Shown in pieces: positions 16,730 to 23,896 of a DNA stretch of 64,000 bases (position 1 is the stretch's first letter; each line of letters begins with the position of its first letter). The stretch is from Streptomyces sp. A012304 (lineage in GTDB: Bacteria > Actinomycetota > Actinomycetes > Streptomycetales > Streptomycetaceae). The translations under genes were made by a program, and so were the position numbers. Below the pieces are notes generated by a model. The model saw nothing but the letters and a program-made list of their open reading frames with translations. It made no database searches and was not told where the DNA came from. The stretch spans positions 38,838-102,837 of the forward strand of contig NZ_BQUN01000128.1 in NCBI RefSeq assembly GCF_026008495.1. Direction: 5' to 3'.

Positions 16730-17524
16730 TCACAGCCCGAAGCGCCGCTGGAGGTCTCCGAGCTGTCCGGGAAGGCGCGGTGTGCCGCCCGCCCCGCCGT
16801 GAGCACCCGGATGCCCGCCTCCGGGAACCCCCGGCTCGTGCGGGACCGCCCCCGTGGCGTGCTCGGCCATGAGGGTCTCGGACGACTGGAGCAGGACCGT
16901 ACCGGCGCCGACGAACTCGAACTGGTGCTCCTCCCCGGAGGCCCCGCCCAGGCCCGTCAGCGCACGTAGACCGCCCATCAGGCCCGTCATGTACCCATGA
17001 TCGTAGTGGTGGCACGGGGACGGGCAGTCGGCCCAGCCGACGAGCGCCTGCGGGTCCACCCGGATCGGGGGCTCCATGAACACCACCGGACCGTTGGAGG
17101 CCGCGACGAACTTCCCGGTTCCGATCAGCGTCAGAAAACCCGGAACGATCGACTGCTTCAGCGACAGACTTGGCTGAAAAGCGAGCAGATTGCCGGAGCG
17201 AATGGTCAGATTGCCGTCCTCCAGGTCGTACGAGTTCACATCGAAGGCCCGGTCGGCGAGGAGCATCTTGCCCTGGCCCTCGGCCACGACCCAGTCGCTC
17301 GCGTGCAGAGGCGAATGGAACGATGTGCGCACCAGACGGTCCAGCCGGCCGTGCCCGACGCCGTTGAACTCGATCGAGCCGTAGTAGGCGATCATCTTCC
17401 CCTTCTGCAGGAACCACTGGCTCCCCTTGAGCTCCACGCAGAAGGTGTACGCGTTCACGTTGTCGTCGACGGGGAGCGTCATGGGGTCGAAGACCGTGGG
17501 CCCCGCGCCCGGGTAGGTGGTCAC
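16730..17524 (-). CDS. AIM24 family protein (third of three tandem copies)
   Basis: This 264-residue beta-rich protein of the AIM24 (TIGR00266-like) family has VNAYTFCVELKGSQWFLQKGKMIAYYGSIEF at the start, a LVRTSFHSPLHASDWVVAEGQGKMLLAD block and the terminal FEFVGAGTVLLQSSE motif. AIM24 domains form a single-stranded beta-helix-like trimer; bacterial roles are unclear. The C-terminus continues about 50 residues past the core with a Gly/His/Pro-rich tail. The GTG at 17524 overlaps the upstream AIM24 gene by 4 nt. The three copies at 16730-18805 form one operon. Confidence 0.9.
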   Translation of the reverse strand: MTTYPGAGPTVFDPMTLPVDDNVNAYTFCVELKGSQWFLQKGKMIAYYGSIEFNGVGHGRLDRLVRTSFHSPLHASDWVVAEGQGKMLLADRAFDVNSYDLEDGNLTIRSGNLLAFQPSLSLKQSIVPGFLTLIGTGKFVAASNGPVVFMEPPIRVDPQALVGWADCPSPCHHYDHGYMTGLMGGLRALTGLGGASGEEHQFEFVGAGTVLLQSSETLMAEHATGAVPHEPGVPGGGHPGAHGGAGGTPRLPGQLGDLQRRFGL

Positions 17525-18171
17525 AGCTTCTCCTCCGACGCCTGGACGTACACCGTGCCGTTGCCGCTCAGCTCCAGCTGGAAGGCCTCGCCCGAGCCGC
17601 GGCCCACCATGTCCCGCCAGCCGAGAGCGGTCGACAGCTTGTTGCGGACGTCACCGTGGTGGGCGACGTAGGCCTGGGGGTCGACGTGGACCGGGCGCTG
17701 CGGGGTGACGGGGATCTCGAAGACGCCGCCGTGCGCCATCACGGCCACCGCGCCGTGGCCCTTCAGGGTCGTGGTGAACAGGCCCTGGCCGCTGATCTGG
17801 CCGCGGACCATGCCCATCACACCGCCCTGGGAGCCCATGAACATCGTCCCCTGCTGGAGGGTGCCCTCGAAGGCCAGGAGGCGGTCGGCCTCGACGTACA
17901 GCGTGTCGCCGGTGAGGTGGATGACCTGCACATGGTGGCCGCCGTGCCCGAAGAGGACCGTGCCGCTGCCCTCGACCGTCATCAGCGGGGTGTCCTCGTC
18001 GGCCAGCCGACGGCCGATCATCGACATGACGCCGCCCTGGCCGCCCTGCATGTTCGGGGTGAAGGACACCTCGCCCCGGTAGGCGAGCATCGCGCCGCGC
18101 TGACTGAACAGCCGCTGCCCGGGCAGCACCGTCGCCTCGACGATCCGGGAGTTGATCTCGCGGAAGGCCAT
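17521..18171 (-). CDS. AIM24 family protein (second copy)
   Basis: This 216-residue AIM24 protein starts MAFREINSRIVEATVLPGQR. The repeated beta-strand motifs QRGAMLAYRGEVSF, GTVLFGHGGHHVQVIHLTGDTLYVEADRLLAFEG, HGAVAVMAHGG and FQLELSGNGTVYVQASEEK are clear. It has no signal peptide or membrane segment, so it is probably cytoplasmic. It starts 1 nt from the stop of the upstream copy and overlaps the downstream copy by 4 nt, which implies co-translation of all three. Its biochemical function is unknown. Confidence 0.92.
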   Translation of the reverse strand: MAFREINSRIVEATVLPGQRLFSQRGAMLAYRGEVSFTPNMQGGQGGVMSMIGRRLADEDTPLMTVEGSGTVLFGHGGHHVQVIHLTGDTLYVEADRLLAFEGTLQQGTMFMGSQGGVMGMVRGQISGQGLFTTTLKGHGAVAVMAHGGVFEIPVTPQRPVHVDPQAYVAHHGDVRNKLSTALGWRDMVGRGSGEAFQLELSGNGTVYVQASEEKL

Positions 18172-18172
18172 G

Positions 18173-18805
18173 TCACACCTCCCCCGCGATCGTGTTCCGT
18201 TCACTCGGCTGGACGTACACCAGGCCGTCCCCCTCGAAGCGGATCTGGAAGGCCTCGCCGCCGCCCTCCCCGAGCAGCGTGCGGAACGTCACACCGGACT
18301 GGAAGGACTGGCGTACGTTGCCCTGGTGCGCGATGTACGCGCCCGGGTCGACCGTCAGCGGGTACTGCGGGCTGACCCGGAGCACCACCGCCGGCCCGTC
18401 CGAGGTGATCGCCGCCTGACCGGTCCCCTCGACGGTCGTGGTGAACAGACCGTTGCCCTGCGAGGCGCCGCGCAGCCCGGTGAAACTCGTCCCCGTCCGC
18501 AAGCCGGCGTCCGCCGCCAGCAGATTGCTCGACTCCACGAACAGCTTGTCCCCCTGGAGCCGCACGAGGCTGATCTCGGAGGCCCGGTCGGCGAACCAGC
18601 ACGTGCCCTGGCCCTTCACCTCCATCACGGTCATCTGCTCGCCGGTGAGCCGCCGGGTCACCATCCCCCGCAGCCCCTCGCCACCACCACTGAGCTTCTT
18701 GAAGGCCATCTGCCCGTCGTACGCGACCATCGAGCCGTTCTTCGCCTTCACGGCGTCCCCGGTCATGTCGACGGCGAGCACCTTGCTGCCTTGCAGTCGG
18801 AACAT
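18173..18805 (-). CDS. AIM24 family protein (first copy)
   Basis: This 210-residue AIM24 protein begins MFRLQGSKVLAVDMTGDAVK and carries the family motifs NGSMVAYDGQMAF, GQGTCWFADRASEISLVRLQGDKLFVESSNLLA, TVEGTGQAAITSDGP and FQIRFEGDGLVYVQPSE. A GTG two codons upstream (18811) is an alternative start. A GGAGG further upstream fits neither start perfectly. It is the promoter-proximal gene of the three-gene AIM24 operon. The three copies differ enough to suggest a hetero-oligomer rather than recent duplication. Confidence 0.9.
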   Translation of the reverse strand: MFRLQGSKVLAVDMTGDAVKAKNGSMVAYDGQMAFKKLSGGGEGLRGMVTRRLTGEQMTVMEVKGQGTCWFADRASEISLVRLQGDKLFVESSNLLAADAGLRTGTSFTGLRGASQGNGLFTTTVEGTGQAAITSDGPAVVLRVSPQYPLTVDPGAYIAHQGNVRQSFQSGVTFRTLLGEGGGEAFQIRFEGDGLVYVQPSERNTIAGEV

Positions 18806-18942
18806 CGCCACGCTGCGAAGGTAGCCTCCGGCAGGCCGTACGGACAGAGCCCGTGGGTGGAGATCACCCCTGATCGCGCCCCTAGGGGGTGTCGGCCCAC
18901 TCTTGTGGCCGCAGCCGGACCCCCTGCCCTGGCCCCGCCCGG

Positions 18943-18964
18943 CGTTTGTCACAATGGACAAACG
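18943..18964. promoter_or_regulatory. 8-bp inverted repeat, candidate operator
   Basis: CGTTTGTC-ACAATG-GACAAACG is a perfect inverted repeat with a 6-bp spacer, 69 bp before the DUF3817 gene. A second, weaker repeat (TTGTG-N8-CACAA) follows at about 18966-18983. Together they look like a repressor-binding region in the 227-bp gap between the divergent AIM24 and DUF3817 operons. Confidence 0.5.
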
Positions 18965-19032
18965 CTTGTGCGTGCGTTCACAAAGACCGGAACCCCGACC
19001 GGTCCTCGACCGATCCCACCCGAAGGTGACCC

Positions 19033-19380
19033 GTGGACCTCAAGACAGCCTCCGCCCTCCGCCGCCTCCGCCTGGTCTCCGCCCCCGAGGCCATCTCCTT
19101 CCTGCTGCTCCTCGTCTGCTCGGTGCTGAAGCGGACCACGGACTTCAACGCGGTGCCCGTGATGGGCATGGTCCACGGAGTGCTGTTCATCCTGTATGTG
19201 ATCTTCTGGGCGGACGCCTGGAACCGCGCGAAGTGGCCCCTGAAGACCGCGGCCCTCTACTTCGTCCTCTCCGTCCTGCCGGCCGGCGGCTTCTTCGCCG
19301 ACCGCAAGCTGCGCCGGGAGGCCGAGGACGCGGTCATCGCCTCCCGCGCCCGCCGCGAGGGCGTGGTGAAGGCCTCGTGA
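19033..19380 (+). CDS. DUF3817 integral membrane protein
   Basis: This 115-residue protein has three hydrophobic helices at about residues 17-38, 46-66 and 74-92, with the family motifs SAPEAISFLLLL, VMGMVHGVLFILYV and AKWPLKTAALYFVLSVLPAGGFFADRKL. The tail is basic and cytoplasmic. Its GTG start at 19033 sits behind GAAGGTGA. The last codons overlap the next gene by 4 nt. A paralogue lies at 23897-24235. DUF3817 proteins resemble a half-module of YdzA-like membrane proteins; function unknown. Confidence 0.88.
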   Translation: MDLKTASALRRLRLVSAPEAISFLLLLVCSVLKRTTDFNAVPVMGMVHGVLFILYVIFWADAWNRAKWPLKTAALYFVLSVLPAGGFFADRKLRREAEDAVIASRARREGVVKAS

Positions 19381-19682
19381 TCGTCGCCTTCTCCGTCACC
19401 CCGCTCGGCGTGGGCGAAGAGGTCGGGGAGTACGTCGCCGACGCCGTCCGGGTGGTCCGCGACTCCGGACTGCCCCACCGCACCGACGCCATGTTCACGT
19501 CCATCGAGGGCGAGTGGGACGAGGTGATGGACGTCGTCCGCCGTGCCGTCGCCGCCGTCGAGGCCCGGGCGCCGCGCGTGTCCCTGGTCCTCAAGGCGGA
19601 CATCCGGCCCGGAGTGACGGACGGACTGACGTCCAAGGTGGAGACCGTCGAGAGGTATCTGGCACAGCCGTCGGGGGAGTGA
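19377..19682 (+). CDS. MTH1187 family thiamine-binding protein (DUF77)
   Basis: This 101-residue alpha/beta protein (VIVAFSVTPLGVGEEVGEYV ... TDAMFTSIEGEWDEVMDVV ... VSLVLKADIRPG) matches the MTH1187/YkoF-like family, whose members bind thiamine or a related pyrimidine and form tetramers. Its GTG overlaps the DUF3817 stop by 4 nt, so the two are co-translated. This suggests a membrane partner to a cytoplasmic thiamine-binding protein, which is inference. It contains no membrane segment. It ends in a GC-rich gap with interlocked inverted repeats (19820-19884). Confidence 0.9.
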   Translation: MIVAFSVTPLGVGEEVGEYVADAVRVVRDSGLPHRTDAMFTSIEGEWDEVMDVVRRAVAAVEARAPRVSLVLKADIRPGVTDGLTSKVETVERYLAQPSGE

Positions 19683-19819
19683 GCCGCGCCCGGGAGCGGC
19701 CCGCGCGGGAGGTGACCCGCGCGCGGGGGTCATCCGCGCCCGCGAGCGACCCGGCCGGGAGTGTCCCGTTCCGCACGGAGCCGGCCGGGACCGACCCGGT
19801 CGGCAGGGCCTCGGCCCGG

Positions 19820-19884
19820 CGGGCTTGGGCCCGGCCGCGGTGAGGCACCTCGGCGGGCCCAAGCCCGGCGGGGTGCCTCACCGC
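19820..19884. repeat. interlocked inverted repeats (A-B-A'-B') in a convergent gap
   Basis: Two perfect 13-bp inverted repeats interleave. A is 19820-19832 and A' is 19855-19867 (GGGCTTGGGCCC core). B is 19837-19849 and B' is 19872-19884 (GCGGTGAGGCACC). Because B lies inside the A loop and A' inside the B loop, the hairpins are mutually exclusive or form a pseudoknot. B' lies partly inside the TetR coding end (19878 onwards). It probably terminates both convergent genes. Confidence 0.6.
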
Positions 19885-20531
19885 CGCCCGGACGCCCGCC
19901 GCAGGTACTGCCGCACCGCCCGCTGCGCCACCGGCCCCAGCTCCTCCAGCGCGCTCACCAGCAGACCCAGCTGCTCCAGCGCGTCCAGCGCCGCCGCTGC
20001 CCCCGCCCCGTCGACCCCCTCGTACAGCTCGATCCCCACGAACGAGGCCGCCACCGCCCGGGCCAGCCCCGCCGGGTCGGTGAACTCGCCGAACGGCGTG
20101 TCCGCGAGCACCCGGCGGAGCACCTTCTCGATCTCCACGATCCACAGCTCCAGCCCCGCCGCCGTGGCCGGGCCGAGGGTGGCGTGGGTCTGCGCGCCCG
20201 CCAGGAGCTGGCCGAGGAGCGTGACATAGCCCCCGGCCAGCTCCTGCTCATGGATCTCCCGGCCCATCGCGAGGAGTTCCGACAGCGAGGTGACGTCCGC
20301 GAAACGCTCCCGATAGCGGGCCACCGTCCGTTCCGCGCCGTACCGGCACGCCGCCGCGAGCAGTTCGTCGACCGAGCCGAAGTGGTAGAAGACCAGCGCC
20401 TGGTTCACCCCCGCGGTGGCCGCGACCGAACGGGCCGACGTCCTGGCGATGCCCTGCTCGATGAGGGTGCGCAGCGCCCCCTCCATCAGCTTGGTCTTCG
20501 TCTCCAGCGACTTGGCCGTCTCCGGACTCAC
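19878..20531 (-). CDS. TetR family transcriptional regulator
   Basis: This 217-residue TetR regulator has the N-terminal helix-turn-helix GALRTLIEQGIARTSARSVAATAGVNQALVFYHFGSVDELLAAA, then a helical ligand-binding domain. Its ATG overlaps the stop of the DUF4166 gene by 4 nt, making it the last gene of a three-gene operon starting at 21957. The operon promoter carries two copies of TTGAGCGATCGCTCAA (21983 and 22026), the obvious candidate target, so autoregulation is likely. The natural ligand is unknown; the co-transcribed lipid-binding-like SRPBCC gene suggests a hydrophobic molecule. Confidence 0.92.
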   Translation of the reverse strand: MSPETAKSLETKTKLMEGALRTLIEQGIARTSARSVAATAGVNQALVFYHFGSVDELLAAACRYGAERTVARYRERFADVTSLSELLAMGREIHEQELAGGYVTLLGQLLAGAQTHATLGPATAAGLELWIVEIEKVLRRVLADTPFGEFTDPAGLARAVAASFVGIELYEGVDGAGAAAALDALEQLGLLVSALEELGPVAQRAVRQYLRRASGRR

Positions 20532-21208
20532 GCGCGCGCCTCCTCGCGCACCGGTCGCAGCCCCGGCCGCACACCGCAGGCGCGGACGTCCGTGTACGCG
20601 GCGGTGAAGGAGCCCTCGTAGCCGAACAGCGGGCCGAAGTACCGGTTGACCACCCGGACCCTGATCCGGAAGCGGCCCGCGGCGTCGTCGTACGACTCCC
20701 GCACCTCGGCCGTGGCCCCGATCAGCTCGGGCACGCGCGCGTCCACCGGGCCTTCCCGGAAGCGGTGCTCCCCGGAACGGATCAGCAGCGAGCCGTCCGG
20801 CTCGGCACGGAAGTGCAGGTCGGTCGCGAGGTGCTGGTGGGTGCCCAGGTAGTCGAGTATGCGGTCGCCGCGTGGGCCGAGCACCATCTGGGCGTCGAAC
20901 CGGCGGGCCCGGCCGGGCAGATCGAAGGTACGCACGAAACTCACCGTCTCACGGCCGAAGGTGTCCGTGTACGGCACGTTCTCGATCACGAAGGGCACCT
21001 GGCGTCCCGCGCGCGGGACGAGGATGTTGCGGGTGCCGCCCAGCGCCAGGAACGGCTTCACGAACGCCGGTCCGTGCCAGATGCGGTCCATCACGCCCCG
21101 CCCCACGCAGGCCAGACCGCTCTCCAGCCCCACTGAGAAGCGCTGCCGCAGCCGTGGGTGCAGACGGTCGAAGTCGGCCCCCATCGCCGTACGGAAGATC
21201 GACGTCAT
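20528..21208 (-). CDS. DUF4166 domain-containing protein
   Basis: This 226-residue protein fits DUF4166: FDRLHPRLRQRFSVGLE, GVMDRIWHGPAFVKPFLALGGTRNILVP, FVIENVPYTDTFGRETVSFVRTF, ILDYLGTHQHLATDL and RVRVVNRYFGPLFGYEGSF are all conserved blocks as I remember the family. No signal or membrane segment is visible. It overlaps both neighbours by 4 nt (21205-21208 and 20528-20531), so it is in the middle of a tightly coupled operon. The biochemical function is not known; family members often sit beside oxidoreductases or membrane proteins. Confidence 0.85.
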   Translation of the reverse strand: MTSIFRTAMGADFDRLHPRLRQRFSVGLESGLACVGRGVMDRIWHGPAFVKPFLALGGTRNILVPRAGRQVPFVIENVPYTDTFGRETVSFVRTFDLPGRARRFDAQMVLGPRGDRILDYLGTHQHLATDLHFRAEPDGSLLIRSGEHRFREGPVDARVPELIGATAEVRESYDDAAGRFRIRVRVVNRYFGPLFGYEGSFTAAYTDVRACGVRPGLRPVREEARA

Positions 21209-21957
21209 CGCGGGTCCTCCAGGGTGTGCAGCAGACGCGGGGCACGCGTGCGTGCCGGTGGGGTGCGCAGACAGCGCCGGGCCGCCGGCGTGCCGGACAG
21301 GGGTGCCTTGAACAGAGCCAGGCACACCAGGACACTCAGCAGCAGCGGGCAGAGGTACGCCGTGGACGCCGCGAACGGGCCGAGCAGGAGCAGCAGGGAC
21401 TCCCGGCCGAGACCGGTGCAGGCGAGGGCGACGACGAGGACGCGGACGGCCAGCTCGGCGAGCCAGTTCCGCAGCGCGCGCTCCGGGGTGATGCCCCGCT
21501 CCAGCCACAGCCGCAGCCGGTCGAAGGACCAGGCCGTCGCCCAGCCCATCAGCGGCCGGAAGACCAGCCGGTCGGCGACCGCGCCGAAGACGCCCCAGCG
21601 GGGTCGGTAGTCGTAGCCGGTGAGGAAGCGGACGCCGTCGCCGTCCGGCACGTATCGCCAGTAGCCGCTGCCCTCGGCGAGCAGCGACAGCGGATGCGGG
21701 GAGGCGAAGCGCAGGGCGGAGGTGCGCGTGCCGTCGGGCCGCTGCCGTTCCCCCGCCGAGACACCGGTTCCGGCGACCGTGAGGAACGGCAGCACGCGCG
21801 TGGCGTACCGGAACCGCTGCGGCTCGCCCTCCGTGCGCGGGAGATAGGCAATCTCGGTGAAACGCAGGTCCCAACGCTGGTGCTGTTTGGGCTCCTGTGT
21901 ACGGGTCCACAGGTCGTCCAGATCGGCGCGGATGCGCGCCTCTATGTAGAGCCCCAT
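21205..21957 (-). CDS. SRPBCC-like membrane-associated protein
   Basis: This 250-residue protein begins MGLYIEARIRADLDDLWTRTQEP, a START/SRPBCC-type opening (helix-grip beginning IEA-I-A-LDDLW), and continues with WRYVPDGDGVRFLTGYDYRPRWG, typical of polyketide-cyclase-like folds. The second half is hydrophobic, with segments around residues 180-200 and 205-235, and ends with an Arg-rich tail. It is the first gene of the operon with DUF4166 and TetR. The ATG at 21957 is chosen because upstream codons would run through the promoter and operators. It may bind a lipid at the membrane; this is inference. Confidence 0.8.
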   Translation of the reverse strand: MGLYIEARIRADLDDLWTRTQEPKQHQRWDLRFTEIAYLPRTEGEPQRFRYATRVLPFLTVAGTGVSAGERQRPDGTRTSALRFASPHPLSLLAEGSGYWRYVPDGDGVRFLTGYDYRPRWGVFGAVADRLVFRPLMGWATAWSFDRLRLWLERGITPERALRNWLAELAVRVLVVALACTGLGRESLLLLLGPFAASTAYLCPLLLSVLVCLALFKAPLSGTPAARRCLRTPPARTRAPRLLHTLEDPR

Positions 21958-21982
21958 CTCATTCCCCCAGGTCGAGGCGGTA

Positions 21983-21998
21983 TTGAGCGATCGCTCAA
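21983..21998. promoter_or_regulatory. TetR operator O2, 16-bp perfect palindrome
   Basis: TTGAGCGATCGCTCAA, 26 bp before the SRPBCC start and just downstream of the predicted transcription start. It is identical to the core of O1 at 22026-22041, with 43 bp between starts (about four helical turns). Confidence 0.8.
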
Positions 21999-22012
21999 AC
22001 TCTCTGGGCGGG

Positions 22013-22041
22013 ACAGTACACCCGTTTGAGCGATCGCTCAA
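22013..22041 (-). promoter_or_regulatory. promoter of the SRPBCC-DUF4166-tetR operon
   Basis: On the minus strand TTGAGC (22036-22041) is a -35 box, followed by a 17-nt spacer and TACTGT (22013-22018) as -10. The -35 box is part of operator O1, and the expected start near 22006 is immediately before O2, so bound repressor would block RNA polymerase at both ends. Confidence 0.65.
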
Positions 22042-22048
22042 ACGGGTG
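22019..22048. promoter_or_regulatory. TetR operator O1, 30-bp perfect palindrome
   Basis: All 30 bases from 22019 to 22048 form a perfect palindrome centred between 22033 and 22034; the inner 16 bp equal O2 at 21983-21998. The -35 box of the operon lies inside it. Confidence 0.8.
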
Positions 22049-22139
22049 ACGGGGGTGGGGTTTTCGCCGAGGGCCGGAGGGCTAGCCTCATCGGGACCGA
22101 TCAAGCCGCCCGGCGGGCGGGCAGACGGACGGAGGCGAA

Positions 22140-23162
22140 GTGGCAGGGCGGCGCGGGCCGGTATCCATGGGCAGGGCGATCACGGCGATCGCCCTCGCGG
22201 CGACGTTGTCGGCGGCGGGCGGCGCCGACGCGCCCACGCGCGCGGGGGGCGTGGAGAGACACGGATGCGGGCTCGCGCCGGGGACGCTCACCGTGGCCGA
22301 CCTGCCCGCCGGTGCCTCGGTGCTCGAGTGCGCCGCCGTCGGACGTCTCGTCACCCACGGCGGCGCCGGAGTGACCGTCCCCGAGCCCGGCACGAAGGTC
22401 AGCGTCGACGCGCTCACGGTCGACGGCTCGCGGCACGGCTTCACCCTGGCGGTCGCCGAGGACGGCACGGTCTCCTACGACCTGCCGCACGACACCGGCA
22501 CCACCGAGCCCGGCCACGCGCACGCGCAGGCCCCCGCCGCCGGCCCGGTCGCCGGCGCCCGGGCCGCCTGCGCCGACAGCTCCTACGCCGTGGCCGACCA
22601 CAAGGAGTACGGCACCTACGACTGGTGGATCGGCGACGACGCCCTGCCCGGCGGCATCTCCCGGGCAGAGGCCGGACGCGCCTTCGGGGACGCCATCAAC
22701 ACCATCATCACCAACCGCAACGACTGCGGGTACGGCGACGGGGTCGGCGCGCGGGCCGCCTACCACTCCATGACCCACCACGAGGCCGACATCGACCGAG
22801 AGGCCCGCTGCCAGGCGCGGGACGGGTTCAGCGTCTGGGACGCCGGGCCCCTCACCAGCGCGGTCGTCGCCACGACCTGCACCTGGAGCCGCCCGGTCGC
22901 CGGCGGCCCGGACTGGCTGAAGGAGGCCGACGTCCGCTTCAACACGGGCGCGTACACCTTCACCAACAACCCCACCGGCGCCTGCACCAACGCCTACGAC
23001 ATCCGCAGCGTCGCCACGCACGAGGCGGGCCATGTCTTCGGCCTGGCGCACGTCGGCTCCGGACACGAAGCCCAGACCATGTACACGAACTCGTTCGTGT
23101 GCACCACGACCGCGCGGACGCTGGGCAAGGGGGACGTGCTGGGCCTGCGGGCGATCTACTGA
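22140..23162 (+). CDS. secreted zinc metalloprotease, matrixin-like
   Basis: This 340-residue protein has a probable signal peptide (VSMGRAITAIALAATLSAAGG) and a C-terminal metalloprotease domain with the full zinc motif HEAGHVFGLAH (HExxHxxGxxH, about residues 299-309), followed by the Met-turn-like segment QTMYT. Several cysteines (CADSS, NDCGYGD, ARCQARD, TTCTW, GACTNAY, FVCTT) suggest disulfides in an exported protein. GTG 22140 has a strong GGAGG 5 nt upstream. Residues 30-150 may be a propeptide. It is divergent from the TetR-controlled operon, 183 bp away. The substrate is unknown. Confidence 0.88.
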   Translation: MAGRRGPVSMGRAITAIALAATLSAAGGADAPTRAGGVERHGCGLAPGTLTVADLPAGASVLECAAVGRLVTHGGAGVTVPEPGTKVSVDALTVDGSRHGFTLAVAEDGTVSYDLPHDTGTTEPGHAHAQAPAAGPVAGARAACADSSYAVADHKEYGTYDWWIGDDALPGGISRAEAGRAFGDAINTIITNRNDCGYGDGVGARAAYHSMTHHEADIDREARCQARDGFSVWDAGPLTSAVVATTCTWSRPVAGGPDWLKEADVRFNTGAYTFTNNPTGACTNAYDIRSVATHEAGHVFGLAHVGSGHEAQTMYTNSFVCTTTARTLGKGDVLGLRAIY

Positions 23163-23246
23163 GCCCCGGCGCCCGGCGCCACGGGCCGGGCCCGGTGCCG
23201 GGTGCATGGCCTCCGGTCGGCCCATGGACCGAAAGACGAGACGGGG

Positions 23247-23275
23247 CTGACCGGGATATGACCGGCGGGTAGGGT
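23247..23275 (+). promoter_or_regulatory. SigA-like promoter before the MarR gene
   Basis: CTGACC (23247-23252), a 17-nt spacer and TAGGGT (23270-23275). The expected start site is about 8 nt downstream at the GTG 23284, so the transcript may be leaderless. Confidence 0.45.
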
Positions 23276-23283
23276 CTGGTGCC

Positions 23284-23793
23284 GTGCCGAAGCCGCTCAG
23301 CCTTCCCTTCGACCCCATCGCCCGCGCCGACGAACTCTGGAAGCAGCGCTGGGGCAACGTGCCCTCCATGGCCGCGATCACCTCGATCATGCGCGCCCAC
23401 CAGATCCTGCTCGCCGAGGTGGACGCGGTGGTCAAGCCGTACGGGCTGACGTTCGCGCGCTACGAGGCGCTGGTGCTGCTGAACTTCGCCAAGGCCGGCG
23501 AGCTGCCGATGTCGAAGATCGGCGAGCGGCTCATGGTCCACCCCACGTCCGTGACGAACACCATCGACCGCCTCGTGCGCTCCGGACTGGTCGACAAGCG
23601 CCCCAACCCCAACGACGGCCGGGGCACCCTCGCCTCCATCACCGACAAGGGCCGTGAGGTCGTCGAGGCCGCCACCCGCGACCTGATGGCGATGGACTTC
23701 GGCCTCGGGGTGTACGACGCCGAGGAGTGCGCGGAGATCTTCGCGATGCTGCGACCGCTGCGGATCGCCGCGCACGACTTCGAGGAGAGCTGA
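23284..23793 (+). CDS. MarR family transcriptional regulator
   Basis: This 169-residue regulator has the winged-helix region LTFARYEALVLLNFAKAGELPMSKIGERLMVHPTSVTNTIDRLVRSGLV and wing RPNPNDGRGTLASITDKG. An N-terminal extension (FDPIARADELWKQRWGN) is typical of a Streptomyces MarR subgroup. GTG 23284 lacks a clear Shine-Dalgarno and may be leaderless. The last codons (HDFEES) form the first unit of a four-copy 20-bp tandem repeat that runs on to 23858. The target is unknown; the DUF3817 gene and icmA downstream are candidates. Confidence 0.9.
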   Translation: MPKPLSLPFDPIARADELWKQRWGNVPSMAAITSIMRAHQILLAEVDAVVKPYGLTFARYEALVLLNFAKAGELPMSKIGERLMVHPTSVTNTIDRLVRSGLVDKRPNPNDGRGTLASITDKGREVVEAATRDLMAMDFGLGVYDAEECAEIFAMLRPLRIAAHDFEES

Positions 23794-23858
23794 CGGGCTT
23801 CGAAGAGAGCCGACCGGCTTCGGGGACAGCCGACCGGCTTCGAAGAGGGCCGACCCGG
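23779..23858 (+). repeat. 20-bp tandem repeat, four degenerate copies
   Basis: Units of 20 bp begin at 23779, 23799, 23819 and 23839, each close to TTCGAAGAGAGCCGACCGGC. The first copy encodes the last residues and stop of the MarR gene; the other three are intergenic. The most similar units differ at about three positions, suggesting slippage or unequal crossing-over. Confidence 0.8.
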
Positions 23859-23896
23859 CGCAAGATCTACCGGAACGGGTGGTTACGCTCGACGGC

